Below are positions 56,368 to 64,000 of a stretch of 64,000 bases of DNA, piece after piece. Position numbers and translations under genes: made by a program. Each line of letters starts with the position of its first letter. Within the stretch, counting starts at the first letter, position 1. The stretch covers positions 124,001 through 188,000 of the forward strand of contig NZ_JFFR01000009.1 of assembly GCF_000695685.1 (NCBI RefSeq), written 5' to 3'. Source of the stretch: Vibrio fortis (GTDB lineage Bacteria > Pseudomonadota > Gammaproteobacteria > Enterobacterales > Vibrionaceae). The notes beneath the pieces were generated by a model. That model was not told the origin of the DNA and did not search any database. It saw nothing but the letters and a program-made list of their open reading frames with translations.

Positions 56368-57915
56368 TTAATTCGCGCCTTGCTGTTGCATTTTCTGCAC
56401 AAGTTTCTGAAGTTTCAACGTGTTGTAGTTGATGTTTGCAGCACTAAAGCCTTGGCCTGCTTGCATTGGGTAGCCTTCTAGAGAACCCATGAACTTCGCC
56501 ACTTCTTGAGACATTGGAACAAACAACCACATGTTGTCGATCATCCAGCGCGTGTACATACCGGACTCTTTGGCTGCAGTTTCGAATGGGTCCATACGTA
56601 GGTTAGTGATTGATGCCCAAGCTGGAGCCTGACGCACTGCAGATTGCATGTCGCCTTCCATCATCGCAAAGCTTGCTTTCCAGTCATTCCAGCGTAGTGC
56701 ATTTAACTCACCGTTCGCTGAGAAGTATAGAATTGTTTCGCGAGGCCCTTTGTCCGTTTTACCTTCGAAGAATGGTTTGAAGTTAGAACCGTCTAGGTGA
56801 ACACGCCACTCTTTATCATTCAGTGTTACGCCTTCCTTCAGTTCGTCGATAATGTTGTCGTTACCCGCCGCCGCTGCCAGTGTCGGTAGCCAGTCTTCTT
56901 GAGACATTAGCGCGTTCACCGCAGAGCCTGGTTCGATAACGCCTGGCCATTTCACGATTTGTGGAACGCGCATACCGCCCTCATAGGTGGTGCCTTTCTC
57001 ACCGTGGAAAGGAGAAGTACCGCCATCTGGCCAAGTGAACTTCTCAGCGCCGTTATCGGTAGAAAGAATAACGATGGTGTTGTCTGCAACCTTTAGGCGG
57101 TCGAGCGTATCTAATAAAGATCCAACGTTGTCATCAAGTTGGCGCATCCCGTCTGCGTAGATACCTTGACCTGTGATGCCATCGTAATGATCGTTGAGAC
57201 GAGTCCATACGTGCATGCGAGTTGAGTTGTACCAAACGAAGAATGGCTTGTCTGCCTTCACTGATTTCTCCATGAAGGTGATTGCCGCTTCAGTGAAATC
57301 TTCATCGATGGTTTCCATCCGAGCACGAGTCAGTGGACCTGTATCTTCAATCTTGCCATCCGCAGTAGCTTTGATTACACCGCGTGGGCCGTATTGCTTT
57401 CTGAACTCTGGGTCTTTTGGATAGAAGTAGGTTTCTGGCTCTTCTTCAGCATTTAGGTGATAAAGGTTACCGAAGAACTCATCGAAGCCGTGGTTAGTTG
57501 GTAGATGTTTGTCTTGATCGCCTAAGTGGTTCTTACCAAACTGCGCTGTCGCGTAGCCTTCTTGTTTAAGTGCATCACCGATGGTTGGTGCCCAATCAGG
57601 AATACCGTGGTCAGAGCCTGGCATACCAATGGTCAAAAGGCCGGTACGGAAAGGGTGCTGACCAGTGATGAATGCCGCTCGACCCGCAGTACAAGATTGT
57701 TGTGCGTACATGTCTGTGAAGATAGCGCCGTCGTGTGCGATACGATCGATGTTTGGAGTCTCGTAGCCCATCATGCCACGGTTGTAAGCGCTGGTATTGT
57801 AGTAGCCTAGGTCATCTGCCCAGATAGCAAGAATATTGGGTTGCTCTGCCGCTGCAACACCCTGAGCGACAGTTAGAGCGCTCATTGCAAGTACGGATTT
57901 GGTGAAGGTAGTCAA
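56368..57915 (-). CDS. Exported sulfatase, Cys-type
   Basis: The 515-residue protein has a signal peptide and a sulfatase domain with metal-binding ADDLG (Asp34, Asp35) and the CTAGR motif (Cys75). That Cys would be oxidised to formylglycine. GKNHLGD and TDNGAE supply further metal ligands. A TTG start at 57915 is chosen because GAGAGGA lies seven bases upstream and the signal peptide begins there; the ATG at 57963 adds a polar stretch. It likely desulfates marine polysaccharide or a small sulfate ester. No maturation enzyme is nearby. Confidence 0.88.
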   Translation of the reverse strand: MTTFTKSVLAMSALTVAQGVAAAEQPNILAIWADDLGYYNTSAYNRGMMGYETPNIDRIAHDGAIFTDMYAQQSCTAGRAAFITGQHPFRTGLLTIGMPGSDHGIPDWAPTIGDALKQEGYATAQFGKNHLGDQDKHLPTNHGFDEFFGNLYHLNAEEEPETYFYPKDPEFRKQYGPRGVIKATADGKIEDTGPLTRARMETIDEDFTEAAITFMEKSVKADKPFFVWYNSTRMHVWTRLNDHYDGITGQGIYADGMRQLDDNVGSLLDTLDRLKVADNTIVILSTDNGAEKFTWPDGGTSPFHGEKGTTYEGGMRVPQIVKWPGVIEPGSAVNALMSQEDWLPTLAAAAGNDNIIDELKEGVTLNDKEWRVHLDGSNFKPFFEGKTDKGPRETILYFSANGELNALRWNDWKASFAMMEGDMQSAVRQAPAWASITNLRMDPFETAAKESGMYTRWMIDNMWLFVPMSQEVAKFMGSLEGYPMQAGQGFSAANINYNTLKLQKLVQKMQQQGAN

Positions 57916-58230
57916 GGTCGAGTCCTCTCGTTGTTCTGAATTTGGTTGAGAAGAAAGTAACAAAATGCAATTAACCTAGAGGACTACAGGGTATAAATTA
58001 TGGTTAAATCGCGGAGTTGATGGCTGTTAACCGATAAAGTTGTCATTGATAAACAAGAGAAAAGTACGCGGTTTTGTATCTTGGGGATGGTCAAAATAAA
58101 CATATTTTACCTCGGGAAATATGTTATCCTCTCGGTGCTACTAAAGGGGTGCTTTTTTAAGCATTGAAATGTATACGAGCAACAGCACGATGCTCGTGTC
58201 AGTCACTTTCTGGCGAGTATGGAATAGAAA
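57916..58230. other. Divergent promoter region sulfatase / unknown pair
   Basis: About 315 bases. A 7-bp inverted repeat, ACGAGCA with TGCTCGT, at 58175-58197 lies in the probable leader of the gene at 58231. No other feature was recognised. Confidence 0.45.
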
Positions 58231-58515
58231 ATGTTGTTGGAAGAAGTTGTAGAAATTATTGAGTTAACCGATTCAGACCATTTAGTTCAAGCAATGGACC
58301 TGTTTAATGAGCATGGCTTTGTTCATGCTGAGCAACTGCCGTTTATGAAGGTGGTATTTGAAACCGCTCCTGAACACCTGACCAAGAAGCTCTCCCAAGT
58401 CGGCTTTAAAGGTAAAGTTGAGATAGTGAAAGCAGAAGGTGCATCTGATTACATCGTGTTTGATGCTGAACGTGCCGAGTCAGAAGGTGCAGTAAATTGG
58501 AGTAAGAGTGCTTAA
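58231..58515 (+). CDS. Unknown small cytoplasmic protein
   Basis: The 94-residue acidic protein has no family I recognise, no signal peptide and no membrane segment. It has an alternating helix/strand look (MDLFNEHGFVHAEQ, KVVFETAP, KVEIVKAEG), suggesting a small alpha/beta fold. It lies 51 bases before a second unknown gene with a shared terminator at 59029, so the two probably form an operon. Confidence 0.62.
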   Translation: MLLEEVVEIIELTDSDHLVQAMDLFNEHGFVHAEQLPFMKVVFETAPEHLTKKLSQVGFKGKVEIVKAEGASDYIVFDAERAESEGAVNWSKSA

Positions 58516-58566
58516 GTCTTTTAAAACGACAAAGCATGACTTTTATCATTATTTGAGGTTAACACA

Positions 58567-58989
58567 GTGACAACAGCTACCGCTTCATCAACAGAAAAAC
58601 TGTCTAACGAACATGCGCTATTGGGCGCAGCACTGCTTGCAGCGCAAAAGGTTGAGTTCTCACTTTATACGGTCATTGCGCAATTGGTTACCACTGACAG
58701 CAATGTACATGAACGCCAAGCGATAGAGCTAAATGTCGATACCTTTCTGAAAGGCAACAGCAACGATCTGTCATTGGTTCTAGACCTTTACTATCAAGTA
58801 TTTGGTAGCAAAATTCCGCTAACTAAGGCAGAAGTGAGCGATTTTGTTTTCAATCGTAATCTCATCTCTCGTAACTATTGGCGTGCTACTGGCGCGGATG
58901 TAAAAGGTGGGGAAAAGCTCGGTAATCCAGAGCTTTATTTATCTGAGTTCACGGCTAAGTGTGAAGCCTGGTTACAAAAGCTTTCCTAA
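58567..58989 (+). CDS. Unknown protein, partner of the preceding gene
   Basis: The 140-residue, mainly helical protein starts with GTG at 58567, with GAGG ten bases upstream. The first half is Ala/Leu-rich (HALLGAALLAAQKVEFSLYTVIAQL) but interrupted by charged residues, so it is probably an amphipathic helix rather than a membrane segment. No family is recognised. Confidence 0.65.
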   Translation: MTTATASSTEKLSNEHALLGAALLAAQKVEFSLYTVIAQLVTTDSNVHERQAIELNVDTFLKGNSNDLSLVLDLYYQVFGSKIPLTKAEVSDFVFNRNLISRNYWRATGADVKGGEKLGNPELYLSEFTAKCEAWLQKLS

Positions 58990-59028
58990 TTTAGCTTTAA
59001 AGCCCATTTAAGCTAATTCAAATTAAAG

Positions 59029-59058
59029 AAAACCACGGTGCTCGCCGTGGTTTTTTTG
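59029..59058 (+). terminator. Terminator after the unknown pair
   Basis: AACCACGG pairs with CCGTGGTT, followed by TTTTT. Confidence 0.88.
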
Positions 59059-59190
59059 TTTCTGGAGAGGGTTATTTTTATGACTACTTGAAGGCACACT
59101 TCAAAATTACGTTGACTTGGTTTCTCGACTAGCGAATTGCACAATTTCAATATAGAGTGACCTAATATCAAGATGTATAAGGAATATACG

Positions 59191-60033
59191 ATGCTAAGAG
59201 TGGTTTGGTTAGTAATAATGGCAGTGTTACCTATGATGAGTGTTGCGTCTGAAGAGACACGATATTCTGAGAAGGAGTACCTTGATAGGCCATTGATGGA
59301 GCGTTACATCTTGGATGAACTAAAGTCTCTGCGAATTGAACAGCAAGACCTTGAGCGCAGGATGACTATTCAAATCACCGACCGTGAGCTAGAAGTCGCG
59401 GATAAGTCACTGAACTATGCCAATGTTACGGTCACGTACTTCTTCTACATTATCGCGGGTGTGGCTTCTTTGATCGCGTTGATAGGATGGCAATCGCTTA
59501 AAGAAATTAAACACAACACCAAAGAGATGGCTGATCAACGGTTGAATAAGATCGCTCAAGAGTACGAGAAGAAGTTTGTTGCCTTAGAGCGGGATTTAAA
59601 ACGTAAAACTCGCATCATCTCGGAAAACAATCGCGAGATTGAGATCATCAATGAAGTACATAACCTTTGGCTGAGAGCTCAGAACCAACAGACTCCAGAG
59701 CAGAAGCTAGAGATCTATGATGAGATCCTTAAGATTCGTCCGGGTGACTTGGAAGCACTAACGTACAAAGCAGATGCAGCCATGGAGATGCAAGAGTTCC
59801 ACTGGGCAATGAGCCTGTGTAACCGCGTATTAGAAGTGGATGACCAAAATGCGCACGCCCTTTACCAACGTGCATGTGCCTACGCGCGATTAGGCTCTGA
59901 ATCTCAAGCGATTGAAGATCTGAAACGCTCAATAGAAGCAAGTGCCTCAATGCGAGATCTTATCTCTGATGAAACCGACTTTGAAATGTTAAGAGGTTTA
60001 GAGGGTTTTGAAGCGCTACGTGAGGAGCAATAG
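59191..60033 (+). CDS. Membrane-anchored TPR protein
   Basis: The 280-residue protein has a signal peptide (MLRVVWLVIMAVLPMMSVAS) and a short, probably periplasmic segment. A transmembrane helix (YFFYIIAGVASLIALIGW) follows, then a charged coiled coil and two to three TPR repeats at the C-terminus (YDEILKIRPGDLEALTYKADAAM without its flanks). The TPRs are predicted to face the cytoplasm. Function is unknown; a scaffold for a membrane complex is likely. AAGGA seven bases upstream fixes the start. Confidence 0.72.
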   Translation: MLRVVWLVIMAVLPMMSVASEETRYSEKEYLDRPLMERYILDELKSLRIEQQDLERRMTIQITDRELEVADKSLNYANVTVTYFFYIIAGVASLIALIGWQSLKEIKHNTKEMADQRLNKIAQEYEKKFVALERDLKRKTRIISENNREIEIINEVHNLWLRAQNQQTPEQKLEIYDEILKIRPGDLEALTYKADAAMEMQEFHWAMSLCNRVLEVDDQNAHALYQRACAYARLGSESQAIEDLKRSIEASASMRDLISDETDFEMLRGLEGFEALREEQ

Positions 60034-60117
60034 GTCTGCAACATAGCCCAGCCAGTAACAGATAGAGCTGAGAAATAGCTCGATAGATTGTTACAAACAC
60101 CGGTTTATCAACTCTAA

Positions 60118-60134
60118 TTGTTATGTTATAACAA
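60118..60134. promoter_or_regulatory. Zur box before the M23 endopeptidase gene
   Basis: TTGTTATGTTATAACAA has TTGTTA and TAACAA arms around five bases, within a longer palindrome of 9-bp arms (AATTGTTAT with ATAACAATT). It lies 36 bases before the endopeptidase start. Confidence 0.78.
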
Positions 60135-60170
60135 TTGGAGTTTTTTACCTCTGAAAGCTCTATTCGACCT

Positions 60171-61436
60171 ATGAAGTTTATTCGCCTAGGACTAGTGACT
60201 ATCGCTATTGTTGCCTTTTCGCTAGCTGCCGTCCTTTCTATTGAGCCTGAACCGCCTCAAGAAATCGAAATTAAAGTCACACCTTATCAAGAGTTGGTAG
60301 AGAGTGAGGTTATTACCCCTCAGTCTGTGGAAGCTTCGGAATCGAATAGTAACCTCGTGAGAGTGCATTACTTCGTTAAAGTCGGGGATACTTTGAGTAA
60401 TGTGTTTGCTTCGTGGCAACTGCCATACGAAACCGCACACAAGATTCTTGAAGCCGATCTGGAATCACTTAAGTTAGATACCATTAAACCTGGGGAGCAC
60501 TTAGAGTTGCTTGTCGACAAGGACACCCGCCGTCTTGTCGAGCTCACGTATCATGAAAGCTTGATTGAGCGTTCAGTCTATTCACTTAATGACGATGGCA
60601 GCTTTGACTATCAGTTCATCGAAATGCCGGGTGAATGGAAAGAGAAGATGTACGCCGGCGAAGTGAATGGCAGCTTCTCGCTATCTGCGCATAAAATTGG
60701 CTTATCAAGCCGTCAAATCGCCAATATCACTCGAACGTTGAGAGATAAGATCAACTTCGCCCGCGATTTACGCGCTGGCGATCGTTTTAGTGTGTTAGTC
60801 AGCGAGCAGTATGCGGATGACCACTTAACGGGAAAAACAGAAGTTCAAGGGATCTCCCTTCAGCTTCGTGGTCGAGAGGTTGCTGCGTTTCTTGCTGATG
60901 ATGGTCGTTTTTACGATCGAGAAGGCAACAGCTTGGAACAAGCGTTCGATCGCTACCCGGTGGATCGCCAGTATCGCAGAATCACTTCAGCATTTAACCC
61001 TAGACGAAAACACCCGGTGACAGGGCGCATTACTCCGCATAACGGAACAGACTTCGCGACTCCCGTTGGGGCGCCTATCTATTCAACGGGTGACGGTAGA
61101 GTTGTCGCAGTGCGAAACCACCCATATGCGGGTAAGTATTTGGTTATTGAACACAACAGCGTTTACAAAACTCGCTACTTGCACTTACACAGATTCTTGG
61201 TGAAGAAAGGGCAGCAAGTGAAACGAGGTCAGAAGATCGCTCTTGCAGGAGCAACGGGTCGCATTACTGGCCCACATTTGCACTTTGAAGTGCTGGTTCG
61301 CGATCGCGCGGTTGATCCAATGAAAGCAAACCTACCGATGGCAAGCTCGATCTCTAAAGAAGAGAAGGGTGCCTTTTATGCACGTATTTCTGAGTTCGAC
61401 AAATTGGTACAAGGTCATCAAGACCAAGCTAGCTAA
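60171..61436 (+). CDS. shyB: ShyB-like LysM/M23 peptidoglycan endopeptidase
   Basis: The 421-residue protein is anchored by an N-terminal hydrophobic helix. A LysM domain near 66-110 (HYFVKVGDTLSNVFA) and a C-terminal M23 domain follow. The zinc ligands are in HNGTD (His290, Asp294) and PHLHF (His369, His371). M23 endopeptidases cut peptide cross-links during cell growth. In Vibrio cholerae the paralogue ShyB is induced by zinc starvation through Zur; the Zur-like box upstream supports the same assignment. ATG at 60171 is used; the upstream TTG at 60135 lies in the operator. Confidence 0.87.
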   Translation: MKFIRLGLVTIAIVAFSLAAVLSIEPEPPQEIEIKVTPYQELVESEVITPQSVEASESNSNLVRVHYFVKVGDTLSNVFASWQLPYETAHKILEADLESLKLDTIKPGEHLELLVDKDTRRLVELTYHESLIERSVYSLNDDGSFDYQFIEMPGEWKEKMYAGEVNGSFSLSAHKIGLSSRQIANITRTLRDKINFARDLRAGDRFSVLVSEQYADDHLTGKTEVQGISLQLRGREVAAFLADDGRFYDREGNSLEQAFDRYPVDRQYRRITSAFNPRRKHPVTGRITPHNGTDFATPVGAPIYSTGDGRVVAVRNHPYAGKYLVIEHNSVYKTRYLHLHRFLVKKGQQVKRGQKIALAGATGRITGPHLHFEVLVRDRAVDPMKANLPMASSISKEEKGAFYARISEFDKLVQGHQDQAS

Positions 61437-61474
61437 CTCACTTTTAGACCCCCAGAACCATAAGTAGATAAAAG

Positions 61475-61513
61475 CAAAGCCCTTTGGTGATATTACCAAA
61501 GGGCTTTGTTGTA
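61475..61513. terminator. Terminator between shyB and the YbjQ-family gene
   Basis: A perfect 14-bp stem, CAAAGCCCTTTGGT with ACCAAAGGGCTTTG, lies between convergent genes. It can work in either direction, although the T-runs are short. Confidence 0.8.
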
Positions 61514-61834
61514 TTAATCGACGACCACCGCTGTGCCACTGGCTGAAACCATGAGCATGCCGTTGCCTTGACCTAGTACTTCGTAATCAATGTCGACACC
61601 AACAACTGCATTGGCACCCAGCTCTTGAGCTTTTAGTTCTAATTCTTGAAACGCATAAGAACGTGCTTTTTCGAGTTCTTTTTCATAAGTGCCAGAACGG
61701 CCGCCAACGAAATCTCGAATGCCAGAAAACATATCTTTAAACACGTTTACGCCGAGGATGGCTTCTCCGGCAATCACACCCTTGTAAGCGACGATGCGTT
61801 TTCCTTCAATCGACGGGGTTGTTGTCACGATCAT
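61514..61834 (-). CDS. YbjQ/UPF0145-family protein
   Basis: The 106-residue protein matches the UPF0145 (YbjQ) family, small proteins that assemble into rings and are described as putative heavy-metal-binding. It reads [13 protein letters not shown], then [12 protein letters not shown] and [25 protein letters not shown] precedes the ATG. Function is unknown. Confidence 0.88.
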   Translation of the reverse strand: MIVTTTPSIEGKRIVAYKGVIAGEAILGVNVFKDMFSGIRDFVGGRSGTYEKELEKARSYAFQELELKAQELGANAVVGVDIDYEVLGQGNGMLMVSASGTAVVVD

Positions 61835-61854
61835 AATGCAGTTCCCTTATTGGT

Positions 61855-62760
61855 TTAATCTGGATGGTTAGAGGTAAATTGTGCCCGTAACCATGCTCTT
61901 AGTTTTAGCACACTTTCATTTTTGAGTTTGTTATCTGAACAGACAAAGTAATAGTCTTGATGCGGGTTTGAAACAGGCTCGCTAATTTCAACCAAAGCTC
62001 CGTGTTTTATGTCGTCACGAACAAACAGTCGATGTGTGACAAGTATGCCAAGAGAGCGTGTCGCTGCTTGTACCGCCTGAATGGACACATCAAAGGAGAG
62101 GTTGGTGCTGAAGAAGGGCACAGGTAGCTGGTGTGCGTCGCACCACACCTGCCAATCGTGTTCCCTACGTGGGTTAAAAACACCGATGACGGGGTAGGTC
62201 TTGAGCAGCTCTTCCATTGATTGTGAACCTTGCCCATTGACTAAGTTGGGGCTCGCGACTAGCACTAGCTCATCGTCACCAAGCTTTTCACAGTAGTAAT
62301 CTTGCCACTCTCGCGGTTTTCCATGTACTAACGCAATATCGACACCCTCTTGATCGAGGTCGAAGTAACCGATGCGGTTAGAGAGGCGAATATCTAGGCT
62401 TGGTGAGTCCTGTTGCAGCATAGGAACTCGAGGTATCCACCAGTGTAGCGCCAGAGAGTTGACCATATTGACGGTTAATCGGTTCTCCTTTGGTGTATTG
62501 GCTAACTGATCTGTTGCATCGACAATCTGCTCGAGAGCAGGAGCGACTTTTCGATAGTAGCGCTTACCATCAGCATTAAGAACAACGCGTCGCCCGACAC
62601 GCTGGAATAGGGGTTTATTGACTTGCTGCTCTAACGATTTGATCGCTTGGCTCACTGCAGAGTGGCTAACAAACAGCGCCTTAGCGGCTTCGGTCATGCT
62701 CGCTGTCTCAGCAACAGCGACAAAAGCATAGATTGACTTTAATGGAACGAGTTTCTTCAT
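61855..62760 (-). CDS. LysR-family regulator (GcvA-like)
   Basis: The 301-residue protein has a helix-turn-helix (ASMTEAAKALFVSHSAVSQA) and an effector domain similar to the GcvA/AmpR branch. AAGGAAAAC upstream supports the ATG at 62760. It is divergent from the DMT transporter, 91 bases away, and probably regulates it. Confidence 0.86.
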   Translation of the reverse strand: MKKLVPLKSIYAFVAVAETASMTEAAKALFVSHSAVSQAIKSLEQQVNKPLFQRVGRRVVLNADGKRYYRKVAPALEQIVDATDQLANTPKENRLTVNMVNSLALHWWIPRVPMLQQDSPSLDIRLSNRIGYFDLDQEGVDIALVHGKPREWQDYYCEKLGDDELVLVASPNLVNGQGSQSMEELLKTYPVIGVFNPRREHDWQVWCDAHQLPVPFFSTNLSFDVSIQAVQAATRSLGILVTHRLFVRDDIKHGALVEISEPVSNPHQDYYFVCSDNKLKNESVLKLRAWLRAQFTSNHPD

Positions 62761-62851
62761 AAGTAAGTTTTCCTTACAGTTCTGGTTAATATTACTCGCT
62801 ATTTTTTGTCGTGTCAGCCTTCTAGAATAAAGCACATAGGAGGTGATAATT

Positions 62852-63826
62852 ATGTCTGATATTACCAAGGCCACCCTGTTTATGGTGGTGTCTACATTTA
62901 GCCTGTCAGTCGGCGGGCTTGCAGCGAAATACCTCGCTGAAATCATGCCAGTAACTTTGCTCGTTTTTTCTAGATTCTTCTTTCCTGGACTGATTTTATT
63001 GTCGATTTTGGTTTTCGTTCGATTACGTAAACCTAGTCATGAATTACTCAAACCGATTGTATCGAGAGCTTTATGCATGACGGCTTGTCAGCTCTGCTTT
63101 TTATCATCGCTACAGAGCTTAACCTTAGTTGAAAGTATCGTTTTGTTTAGTACTGGCCCATTGTTTATCCCAGTGTTAGAAAAATTAATATTTGGCGTGA
63201 AATTTAATCCAAGGATTTTGGTTTGCTTAGGGATGACGTTTACCGGTGTCGTGCTAATGGCAGGCAATCTTTCTGAATTCGACTTTAAACCGGCGATCTT
63301 AATTGGTTTGATGGCTGGATTCTTTAATTCAGGCTCACAAGTGAGTTTGTATCGAGCATCAAAGGGTGAACTGTCGCCAGCAGAAATGAATGCTTGGACC
63401 TTCTTGATCGCCGCTCTGTTAGCGTCACCAATCATGATTTACAGCTTGCATGATATTGTGTCGCTCGATCAGGCACTCATTACCAATGTGGGTGAAGGAT
63501 TTACGCTATCGAACTATTATTGGGTAGGGCTTGTGTTGGCAATGTTTGCGGTGTTTACCATTAATACGCAAATATGTCGCGCCAAAGCCTACCGACTGGT
63601 GAGCAGTAGCTCTCAATTGGCTCCGCTGATTTTCACAACACTTCTGTTCAGTGCGATTTGGCAAGCTCTACTGTTCGACGACATATTTTCAAATCAAAAG
63701 CTATTTGGTATCGGGTTGATTATTTTTGCCAGCATGGTCAATACCTTCTTGTCTCATCGAAAAAACAAGTTTGCCCTCAAGTTAGACATTGAAAGTCCTA
63801 AAACAGTGAACGAATGTAGGCTCTAA
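62852..63826 (+). CDS. DMT-superfamily EamA transporter
   Basis: The 324-residue inner-membrane protein has about ten helices in two EamA repeats. It has an excellent ribosome site, TAGGAGGTGA, five bases before the ATG at 62852. The substrate is unknown. It faces the divergent LysR gene, and its 3' end overlaps the convergent partial gene at the right edge by 29 bases. Confidence 0.82.
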   Translation: MSDITKATLFMVVSTFSLSVGGLAAKYLAEIMPVTLLVFSRFFFPGLILLSILVFVRLRKPSHELLKPIVSRALCMTACQLCFLSSLQSLTLVESIVLFSTGPLFIPVLEKLIFGVKFNPRILVCLGMTFTGVVLMAGNLSEFDFKPAILIGLMAGFFNSGSQVSLYRASKGELSPAEMNAWTFLIAALLASPIMIYSLHDIVSLDQALITNVGEGFTLSNYYWVGLVLAMFAVFTINTQICRAKAYRLVSSSSQLAPLIFTTLLFSAIWQALLFDDIFSNQKLFGIGLIIFASMVNTFLSHRKNKFALKLDIESPKTVNECRL

Positions 63827-64000
63827 CTTTCTCTATGTGTTGTGGCGTATCAACGTCACTGTGTTGCTCTGGCTCAAGAAAGGCATCGGCATAACGTTTG
63901 TAGATGTCCTTCTCTAAAAACAGCAAATAAAGCTTAGGGTCAATATGTCCAGTGGTCGCCATACGAGTCATGATTTTTAAAGACTCTTCTAGGCTTTTGC
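63798..64000 (-). CDS. HD-GYP-type protein C-terminus (5' end outside window)
   Basis: Only 67 residues are visible, reading in from the right edge to a TAG at 63798-63800. The segment GHIDPKLYLLFLEKDIYKRY and AFLEPEQHSDVD resembles the C-terminal end of HD-GYP cyclic-di-GMP phosphodiesterases. The HD and GYP motifs themselves are outside, so this is a similarity call. It overlaps the DMT gene tail. Confidence 0.6.
   Translation of the reverse strand, partial: KSLEESLKIMTRMATTGHIDPKLYLLFLEKDIYKRYADAFLEPEQHSDVDTPQHIEKVRAYIRSLF

Noticed and set aside
56227..56481. 84-codon frame across the LysR/sulfatase junction
   Set aside because: It straddles two real gene ends and a terminator.

Overview
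The window is a gammaproteobacterial chromosome segment that looks like a marine Vibrio. Support comes from Vibrio-type KtrAB, a complete 2-aminoethylphosphonate (2-AEP) locus with a PbfA-type lyase, an scr sucrose locus, a PL7 alginate lyase, a Zur-regulated ShyB-like endopeptidase, and moderate G+C with short intergenic gaps. No rRNA, tRNA, insertion sequence, prophage or CRISPR array was seen. Both edges cut genes: an MscS channel on the left and an HD-GYP protein on the right.

Layout. 1-6.1 kb: MscS channel (partial), KtrAB potassium uptake, a periplasmic MsrA-MsrB fusion, an OsmC-family protein and an OmpA-family protein. 6.4-20.1 kb: 2-AEP catabolism and uptake. phnW-pbfA-phnX run leftward; phnS and a FAD oxidoreductase run rightward; then a Fur-box-preceded TonB receptor points the other way; then phnT, a fused permease, the GntR/UTRA regulator phnR and a DMT transporter run rightward. 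The same TGGTA-N2-TACCA operator lies before phnW, phnS and phnT, so PhnR probably controls all three units. 20.1-26.6 kb: a gluconate module (TRAP dctPQM, gntK, gnd, gntR) with GntR-type GTTACCGGTAAC operators before dctP and a variant before gntR. 26.6-38.7 kb: mixed single genes (siderophore-interacting protein with a Fur box, divergent POT transporter, serine dehydratase, DUF218, a membrane protein, a DUF333 lipoprotein, DHH phosphoesterase, Nudix, DUF2059, GST, and a LysR regulator divergent from a quinone-reductase-like fusion).

38.7-45.9 kb: sucrose use (scrY porin, scrR, scrA PTS IIBC, scrK, scrB) with GGGAACGTTTGC-type operators at the three promoters. 45.9-47.0 kb: a secreted PL7 alginate lyase. 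47.1-51.4 kb: a zinc-starvation cluster (dihydroorotase paralogue, gamma-carbonic-anhydrase-like protein, COG0523 GTPase, and a divergent-promoter aspartoacylase-like gene) flanked by two Zur-like boxes. A third box with the same geometry lies at 60.12 kb before a LysM/M23 endopeptidase. 51.5-58.0 kb: a heterodimeric ABC exporter with one degenerate ATP site, a LysR regulator and a Cys-type sulfatase. 58.2-64 kb: two unknown small proteins, a membrane TPR protein, the ShyB-like endopeptidase, a YbjQ-family protein, a LysR/DMT divergent pair, and the HD-GYP fragment.

The strongest themes are three regulons readable directly from repeated palindromes (PhnR, ScrR and Zur, plus GntR). The most unusual points are the three parallel routes into phosphonoacetaldehyde, the iron-regulated receptor placed inside the phosphonate locus, and a dihydroorotase paralogue under a Zur box in which the first His of the usual HxH metal motif is Gln. 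All names rest on motif recognition; no database search was run.
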